Part shown: one piece after another, positions 59,730 through 64,000 of the stretch
Numbering within the stretch: the stretch's first letter is position 1
Layout of the letters: each line of letters begins with the position of its first letter
Assembly: GCA_040880725.1 (NCBI GenBank)
Contig: JBBDHV010000005.1
Span: 1 to 64,000, forward strand
Direction: 5' to 3'
Length of the DNA: 64,000 nt
Source of the DNA: DATHWB01 sp040880725
GTDB lineage: Bacteria; Actinomycetota; Acidimicrobiia; Spongiisociales; ZC4RG35
Position numbers and translations under genes: made by a program
Notes under the pieces: generated by a model
The model's database searches: none
The model's input: only the letters and a program-made list of their open reading frames with translations
Told to the model about the DNA's origin: nothing

Positions 59730-60898
59730 ACCTGGCCGAGGGCCTGGTCGAGATCCTCGAGGAGATCGTCGACATGCTCGATCCCCGTGGAGTAGCGGAT
59801 CAGCCCCTCCGGGATGCCGAGCGCGGCGCGCTCTTCGGCCGTGCATTCGACGTGGCTCGTGGTGGCCGGGGGTCCCACGATGGTTTCGACCGAGCCGAGA
59901 TTGGCGGCGCCGTTCGCCAGGCGAAGCGCCGGAAGGAACCGCCGCACCGCATCGAGTTCCCCGTCGAGTCCGAAGCTGAGCATTCCCCCGAACCCTCTCA
60001 TCTGGCGGGTGGCGATGTCGTGTTGGGGATGCGACCGCAGGCCCGGATAGTTGACCACCGGCACTTTCGGGTGCCCTTCGAGAAATTCGGCGATGCGCTG
60101 GGCGTTCGAACTCTGGCGCTCCACCCGGAGATGCAGCGTCTTCATCCCTCGGAGCAGCAGGTACGCGGCCATCGGGTGGAGGGTGGCGCCGTTGATCTCG
60201 CGGTACTGATAGACGCCGTGCACGAGGGCTTCGGAACCCGCGACGACGCCTCCGAGCGCATCGGCGTGACCGCCGAGGACTTTGGTGGCGCTGTGCACGA
60301 CGAGGTCGGCGCCCAGTGCCAGGGGGTTCTGGTTGATGGGAGTGGCGAAGGTGTTGTCGACGATCACGGTTGCTCCCGCCGCATGACCCGCCGCGGCGAG
60401 TCGTTCGAGGTCGAGCACTTTGAGGGTGGGGTTGGTGGGTGTCTCCAGGTACAGGACGTCGCACCCTTTGGCGACGGCTTCTTCGATCGCGTCGAAGTCG
60501 GTGGTGTCCCGGAGGTCGACTTCCACCCCGGCGCGGGGGAGAAAGTCGGTGAAGATCTTGGCGGTTCCGCCGTAGGTGTCCTTGACGCTGACGACCCGTG
60601 AGCCCGGCGTCAGGAGCGAGTGCAGGGTGTTGCTGATGACCGCCATCCCCGTGGACGCCGACGTGGCCGCCTCGGCGCCTTCCAGCAAGCGGACCTTTTC
60701 CTCGAAGACGTCCACGGTCGGGTTGGTGTTGCGTCCGTAGATGTGACCGGGCGCTTTTCCCACCGCCACATCGAGCCACTCGTCGAAGTCGTCGTACCCG
60801 AACGACACGCTGTGCACGACGGGGACCTGGGTCGCCCGTTCGAATCGTGGTCCGTTCTCGCCGCCCCAGACGGCCAGTGTTTCGTTGCGATCAGTCAT
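59726..60898 (-). CDS. cystathionine gamma-synthase/lyase-like PLP enzyme in the ectoine operon
   Basis: 390 residues of the Cys/Met metabolism PLP family: YGRNTNPTVDVFEEKVRLLE near residue 58, SVKDTYGGTAKIF, YLETPTNPTLKV, PLP lysine in VVHSATKVLGGHADALGG near 208. Catalyses beta- or gamma-eliminations in relatives. It lies between the GntR regulator and eutC with overlaps at both ends, so it probably serves the same pathway. A gamma-elimination on 2,4-diaminobutyrate is chemically attractive but pure inference; a housekeeping methionine gene caught in the operon is the alternative. Confidence 0.82.
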   Translation of the reverse strand: MTDRNETLAVWGGENGPRFERATQVPVVHSVSFGYDDFDEWLDVAVGKAPGHIYGRNTNPTVDVFEEKVRLLEGAEAATSASTGMAVISNTLHSLLTPGSRVVSVKDTYGGTAKIFTDFLPRAGVEVDLRDTTDFDAIEEAVAKGCDVLYLETPTNPTLKVLDLERLAAAGHAAGATVIVDNTFATPINQNPLALGADLVVHSATKVLGGHADALGGVVAGSEALVHGVYQYREINGATLHPMAAYLLLRGMKTLHLRVERQSSNAQRIAEFLEGHPKVPVVNYPGLRSHPQHDIATRQMRGFGGMLSFGLDGELDAVRRFLPALRLANGAANLGSVETIVGPPATTSHVECTAEERAALGIPEGLIRYSTGIEHVDDLLEDLDQALGQV

Positions 60899-61581
60899 CA
60901 GAAATTCGGCATCCTCGTGACGTGGTCGTTGAACCGACCGAGCAACATCCGCATGTGCTTGGTGCGGATCTCGGCCAGCTTTTCTCCAGATTCGCCCTCG
61001 AGGGCTTCGAGGGTCTCGTTCACCTCCTCCGCCATGATCTCGACCTCGGTCTCGAGATCCATTTCGGGGAGGAATTGCATCCACATCCGGGCGGTCTGCA
61101 CATACAGCAGATCGTGGATGCGGGTGAGGGTCACGTTGTCGACGATCGACAGCATTGCCTCGTGATAGCGGTTGTACGCCACACCGAGATCCCGGACTGC
61201 CGGCCGCGCCTTGATCGCGGCGAGGTCGGATCGTACCGCCCGTACCTCGGCGATTGCAGCCTCAGAGGCGGGAAGCCGGACGAAGTCGCCGACGAGGGTC
61301 CCGATCTTCACCCGGACGGCCCACACGTCCCGGAGCCTCTTCATGTCGATCGTCGAGACCCGGGAGCCGGCACCTTCGCTGCTCTCGGCGAGACCTTCGA
61401 ACTCGAGTCGGTCCAGAACCTGCCGAATGGGGGTGCGGCTGACACCGAACTCCTCGGCGAGGTGCTCTTCGCGCAGCCGTGTGCCCGGTGGGAGATCGAG
61501 CAGCGTGATGCGCTCGCGCAACTCGCCGTGGATCTGCTGTTGGGTGGGTTTCTCCCAGACGTGGGACCCGACCGTCGTCAT
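60898..61581 (-). CDS. GntR-family regulator (FCD subfamily)
   Basis: Probable ligand-responsive regulator of the flanking uptake and catabolic genes. N-terminal winged helix (ITLLDLPPGTRLREEHLAEE, FGVSRTPIRQVLDRLEFEGL) and C-terminal all-helical FCD domain (about residues 90-220) with metal-ligand-type residues (YNRYHEAMLSIVDN, TARMWMQF). 227 residues. Proteobacterial ectoine clusters usually carry the PLP-binding MocR-type EnuR instead. ATGA-like overlap with the downstream enzyme. First gene of the leftward operon. Confidence 0.88.
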   Translation of the reverse strand: MTTVGSHVWEKPTQQQIHGELRERITLLDLPPGTRLREEHLAEEFGVSRTPIRQVLDRLEFEGLAESSEGAGSRVSTIDMKRLRDVWAVRVKIGTLVGDFVRLPASEAAIAEVRAVRSDLAAIKARPAVRDLGVAYNRYHEAMLSIVDNVTLTRIHDLLYVQTARMWMQFLPEMDLETEVEIMAEEVNETLEALEGESGEKLAEIRTKHMRMLLGRFNDHVTRMPNF

Positions 61582-61644
61582 GGTCTGTGCCTCCGGGCGG
61601 CAGGCGCGCCGCTTCGTCTTTCATCGGCCGATTGGATACAGATC

Positions 61645-61659
61645 GTACACATAGTGGAC
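61645..61659. promoter_or_regulatory. GntR-type operator candidate
   Basis: GTACAC-ATA-GTGGAC: six-base arms with one mismatch around a three-base centre. GntR/FCD regulators bind short palindromes of this size, often containing GT-N-AC, and its site 64 bp from the regulator start fits control of both operons. Confidence 0.5.
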
Positions 61660-61715
61660 ACAAGGCACCGGATTTCCCTACACTCGGCATCAGCGACGGA
61701 AGAGGTCGCTGCTTC

Positions 61716-61760
61716 GGGCGGACATCGGAAGATGCCGAAAAACGGCATGGATGGCCGCCC
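61716..61760 (+). promoter_or_regulatory. nested stem-loop in the ehuB leader
   Basis: Outer arms GGGCGG (61716-61721) and CCGCCC (61755-61760), inner perfect arms ATGCCG (61732-61737) and CGGCAT (61743-61748) around AAAAA, with CATC/GATG pairing between them. If transcribed it forms a strong hairpin with small bulges; it may pause or end transcription, or protect the mRNA. Confidence 0.55.
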
Positions 61761-61845
61761 ATTGACGCATGTGCTCTTCCGACGCCGTCGGGTCTGGCCG
61801 AACGCGAATTGCCGGACCACGCAACGAAACCGGAGGAAACATCCG

Positions 61846-62766
61846 ATGACATTCACACACAGATCACGCCTGGCGTGGCTCCTGGCGCTCCTGGCGCTGG
61901 TGCTCGCGGCCTGCGGTGGCGGAGACGACGCCGCGGACGGAGACGACGACACCGCCACGACGGAAGCATCGACGACGACCGAGGCCATGGGCGATGGCCT
62001 GCTTGCGGAGTTGCAGGATGCGGGGACGGTGCGGGTCGGGATCGCGAATGAGGTTCCGTACGGGTATGAGGACGAGAACGGGAATGTGACCGGTGAGGCG
62101 CCTGAGGTGGCCAAGGCGGTCTTGGCGAATCTCGGTATCGACAATGTCGAGGCGGTGGTGGTGGAGTTCGGGACGTTGATTCCGGGTCTGCAGGCCGGTC
62201 AGTTCGACATGATCGCGGCGGGGATGTTCATCACTCCTGACCGGGCCGAGCAGATCATCTTCTCGGATCCGGACTACTGCGTGTCGAACGCGTTCGCGGT
62301 GGCCGAGGGCAACCCGATGGACATCAGTGATTTCGGGTCGATCATCGATTCGGGTGCGACGTTGGCGGTGCTGTCTGGTGCGGTTGACGAGGGTTATGCG
62401 GTCGATTCGGGCGTTCCGGATGATCAGATCAGTCGGTTCTCGGATGTGAACGCGCAATATGACGCGTTGGATGCAGGCCGGGTGGATGCGGTGTCGGGGA
62501 CGGCGCTGACGGTGAACACTCAGGCTGACGCGTTGGACGGTATCGAGGCGACGCCTGGGTTCTTCCCTGTGATCGACGGGGTCGAGCAGGTCGGTTGTGG
62601 CGGTTTCGGGTTCTTGGATCAGGGATTCCGGGACGCGTTCAATGCCGAGTTGAAGAATCTGCAGGCTGACGGGACGGTCGAAGAGATCGTCACCAGCTTC
62701 GGGTTCGCCGTCGAGGACGTCGAGAAGGCCGCTGCCCTCACGGCAGACGAACTCTCGACACCCTGA
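61846..62766 (+). CDS. ehuB: ectoine/hydroxyectoine ABC transporter substrate-binding protein EhuB
   Basis: Lipid-anchored extracytoplasmic receptor. Signal with lipobox LLALLALVLAACGGG (Cys near residue 23), acidic Thr linker, then a family-3 solute-binding fold: GTVRVGIANEVPYGYEDENG near 58, EFGTLIPGLQAGQFDMIAAG near 105, TPDRAEQIIFSDPDYC near 128. These segments track known EhuB proteins rather than general glutamate or glutamine receptors. 306 residues. GGAGG nine bases before the ATG. First gene of ehuBCD. Confidence 0.83.
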   Translation: MTFTHRSRLAWLLALLALVLAACGGGDDAADGDDDTATTEASTTTEAMGDGLLAELQDAGTVRVGIANEVPYGYEDENGNVTGEAPEVAKAVLANLGIDNVEAVVVEFGTLIPGLQAGQFDMIAAGMFITPDRAEQIIFSDPDYCVSNAFAVAEGNPMDISDFGSIIDSGATLAVLSGAVDEGYAVDSGVPDDQISRFSDVNAQYDALDAGRVDAVSGTALTVNTQADALDGIEATPGFFPVIDGVEQVGCGGFGFLDQGFRDAFNAELKNLQADGTVEEIVTSFGFAVEDVEKAAALTADELSTP

Positions 62767-62777
62767 ACAAGCAAGCT

Positions 62778-62813
62778 GGGGGTGGACCCGGTAGGTTTGC
62801 CGGGTCCACCCCC
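62778..62813 (+). terminator. strong hairpin between ehuB and ehuC
   Basis: A 14-bp perfect stem, 62778-62791 with 62800-62813, loop of eight bases, and no T-run. Such a hairpin behind a binding-protein gene commonly stabilises or partly terminates the message so that receptor exceeds permease. GGAGG of ehuC lies just after it. Confidence 0.7.
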
Positions 62814-62831
62814 ATCACGGAGGACCACTGA

Positions 62832-63572
62832 ATGCCAGACCTCATCCTCAGCGGGAGCAACTACGCCCGTTTGATGGAGGGCCTGGTCGTGACGCTGCAG
62901 GTGCTGGCGGGTTCGGTGATTCTCGGCACCCTGCTGTCACTCATCTTCGGCATCGGCCGACTCTCGACGAGAGCGTGGGTTCGACGGGGATCCTCGGTCT
63001 ACGTCGAGTTCGCCCGCGGCGCGTCGGCGATCATCCTGTTGTTCTGGATGTTCTACGCCTTGCCGATCCTCTTCGGAATTCGGGGATGGTCCCCGATGCT
63101 CGCCGGCATCCTCGCCCTCGGCATGAACATGGGTGCGTACGGCGCCGAGATCGTGCGCGGTGCGGTCTTGTCGGTGCCGAAAGGCCAGTCCGAGGCGGCG
63201 GTGGCGCTCAATCTCACCAACACCCAACGGCTGCGCCACATCGTGCTTCCGCAGGCCGTACCGGTGATCCTCCCGCCGTACGGCAACCTCGTGATCGAAG
63301 TCATGAAGGGCACCGCCCTCGTTTCGTTGATCACGCTGTCCGACCTGGCGTTCGAGGTCCAGAAGCTGCGGGTGAACTCGGTCGTGCTGTCTGACTCCGC
63401 GACCACCCCGGTCCTCTACCTCAACGTCCTCATCATCTACTTCATCCTCGCGTTCCTCATCGACCGCGTGTTCAAACTCGCCGAGCGCAAGTCGGCCGCG
63501 AGGTTCGGTGTCGCTCCGCAACGGGCCAAGAAGGCCGGTAAGCCCGCCGCCGGCGTCGGGGTGACAGGATGA
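62832..63572 (+). CDS. ehuC: ectoine/hydroxyectoine ABC transporter permease EhuC
   Basis: Polar-amino-acid-type ABC permease, 246 residues, with about five helices. N-terminal LMEGLVVTLQVLAGSVILGT, EAA loop GQSEAAVALNLTNTQRLRHI near residue 118 and VLPQAVPVILPPYGNLVIEV. The assignment to ectoine comes from ehuB next to it. The stop overlaps the ehuD start (ATGA). Confidence 0.83.
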   Translation: MPDLILSGSNYARLMEGLVVTLQVLAGSVILGTLLSLIFGIGRLSTRAWVRRGSSVYVEFARGASAIILLFWMFYALPILFGIRGWSPMLAGILALGMNMGAYGAEIVRGAVLSVPKGQSEAAVALNLTNTQRLRHIVLPQAVPVILPPYGNLVIEVMKGTALVSLITLSDLAFEVQKLRVNSVVLSDSATTPVLYLNVLIIYFILAFLIDRVFKLAERKSAARFGVAPQRAKKAGKPAAGVGVTG

Positions 63573-64000
63573 ACCAGCTCGCCGATCGGCCGGTGTGGAA
63601 CTGGGACGTCGTCTGGGAGTACCTCCCGGATCTCTGGGGTGGAATGCTGGTCATCATCCAGGCCACCATCGCCGGCATCACCATCGCCATGATCCTCGGG
63701 CTCTTCCTGGCTCTCGGCCGGCGCTCACAACGACGTTGGATCGCATGGCCTTTTGCGGCGGTCATCGACTTCATCCGCAGCACCCCGCTGCTGATCCAAC
63801 TGTTCTTCATCTTCTTCGCCCTGCCCGAGATCGGAATCGTGCTGGGGGCGAGGACTTCGCTGATTCTCGGACTCGGAGTGCACTACGCCACGTATGCGTC
63901 GGAGGCGTACCGGGCGGGCATCAACGCCGTCGAAAAAGGCCAGTGGGAGGCTGCCACCGCCCTCAACCTCGGCCCTGCGACGACGTGGCAGAAGGTGATC
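63569..64000 (+). CDS. ehuD: ectoine/hydroxyectoine ABC transporter permease EhuD (truncated by window edge)
   Basis: First 144 residues of a second polar-amino-acid-type permease; the frame is open at the right edge. VVWEYLPDLWGGMLVIIQAT at the N-terminus, FIRSTPLLIQLFFIFFALPE, and the EAA loop GQWEAATALNLGPATTW near residue 122. Partner of EhuC in the membrane dimer. The ATPase EhuA is expected beyond the edge. Confidence 0.82.
   Translation, partial: MNQLADRPVWNWDVVWEYLPDLWGGMLVIIQATIAGITIAMILGLFLALGRRSQRRWIAWPFAAVIDFIRSTPLLIQLFFIFFALPEIGIVLGARTSLILGLGVHYATYASEAYRAGINAVEKGQWEAATALNLGPATTWQKVI

Larger units (their letters stand above)
61582..61845. promoter_or_regulatory. divergent control region of the ectoine cluster
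   Basis: 264 bp between the GntR and ehuB start codons, with no gene. It holds an operator-like palindrome at 61645-61659 and a nested stem-loop at 61716-61760, leaving about 85 bases before the ehuB ATG. GGAGG at 61832 is a strong ribosome site for ehuB. Promoter hexamers cannot be fixed with confidence. Confidence 0.65.

Noticed and set aside
1..64000. CRISPR array, complete tRNA or rRNA gene, replication origin, intact insertion sequence or prophage
   Set aside because: No regularly spaced repeats, no complete cloverleaf, no rRNA-like sequence, no transposase, integrase or phage structural gene was seen; only the tRNA fragment at 19144-19180 and the small repeats described.

Overview
The window is GC-rich DNA with densely packed, strongly G/C-ending codons and many short gene overlaps (ATGA, GTGA, TAGTG). 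Gene content points to a member of the Actinomycetota: a SigB/SigF-type partner-switching module, a GNAT-first protein acyltransferase, GatCAB, a DUF6458 protein, an AbiEi antitoxin, and many start codons that lie 6-9 nt behind a TANNNT box with no Shine-Dalgarno, as in leaderless actinobacterial mRNAs. A deep-branching, Acidimicrobiia-like lineage fits best, but that is an inference. Almost all of the window is chromosomal backbone; the only clear scar of mobility is at about 17.9-19.45 kb.

Layout. 0-6.6 kb: protein acyltransferase, then a stress switch made of a membrane SpoIIE-type phosphatase with a NIT-like sensor, an RsbW-like kinase, a STAS antagonist and a sigma factor that carries its own degenerate RsbW-like domain. 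6.6-11.5 kb: small envelope proteins, an ABC-2 exporter and a lipoprotein. 11.5-17.9 kb: acyl-CoA ligase, enoyl-CoA hydratase, DEAD-box helicase, START-like protein, yeast-type cytosine deaminase, leucyl aminopeptidase. 17.9-19.45 kb: scar with an orphan AbiEi antitoxin, a stub of its partner and a tRNA 3'-end fragment. 19.45-36.1 kb: cysteine desulfurase-mnmA, ligA, an ADP-ribosylglycohydrolase, an M23 peptidase, dapC-dapD-dapE, gatCAB-HAD phosphatase, pyk. 36.2-44.9 kb: VanW-type protein, an epimerase-like protein, a frameshifted nuclease-like gene, and an operon of two membrane-associated GTPases plus an MscS channel. 44.9-57.3 kb: lipid kinase, a DraG-like pseudoenzyme, two UMF1-type MFS carriers, dehydrogenase, aminotransferase, LEA-like repeat protein, nuclease lipoprotein, CoA-disulfide-reductase-like enzyme, PQQ-type dehydrogenase and a DMT exporter. 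57.3-64 kb: a divergent ectoine/hydroxyectoine cluster.

How genes work together. The clearest system is the ectoine cluster: ehuB-ehuC-ehuD (import) run rightward; GntR regulator, a cystathionine-gamma-synthase-like PLP enzyme, eutC, eutB and a small DMT carrier run leftward from a shared 264-bp control region holding a GntR-like palindrome and a strong stem-loop. The ring-opening hydrolase and deacetylase (EutD/DoeA, EutE/DoeB) and the EhuA ATPase are not in view and may lie past the right edge.

Most unusual points: the sigma factor fused to a degenerate anti-sigma-kinase fold; the GTPase-GTPase-MscS operon divergent from a frameshifted nuclease; a dispersed repeat of about 48 bp present three times just behind genes, one copy inside a 156-bp element with 12-bp terminal inverted repeats; and an inverted repeat that buries the start codon of the SpoIIE phosphatase. 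All function calls rest on motif reading by eye; no database search was run.
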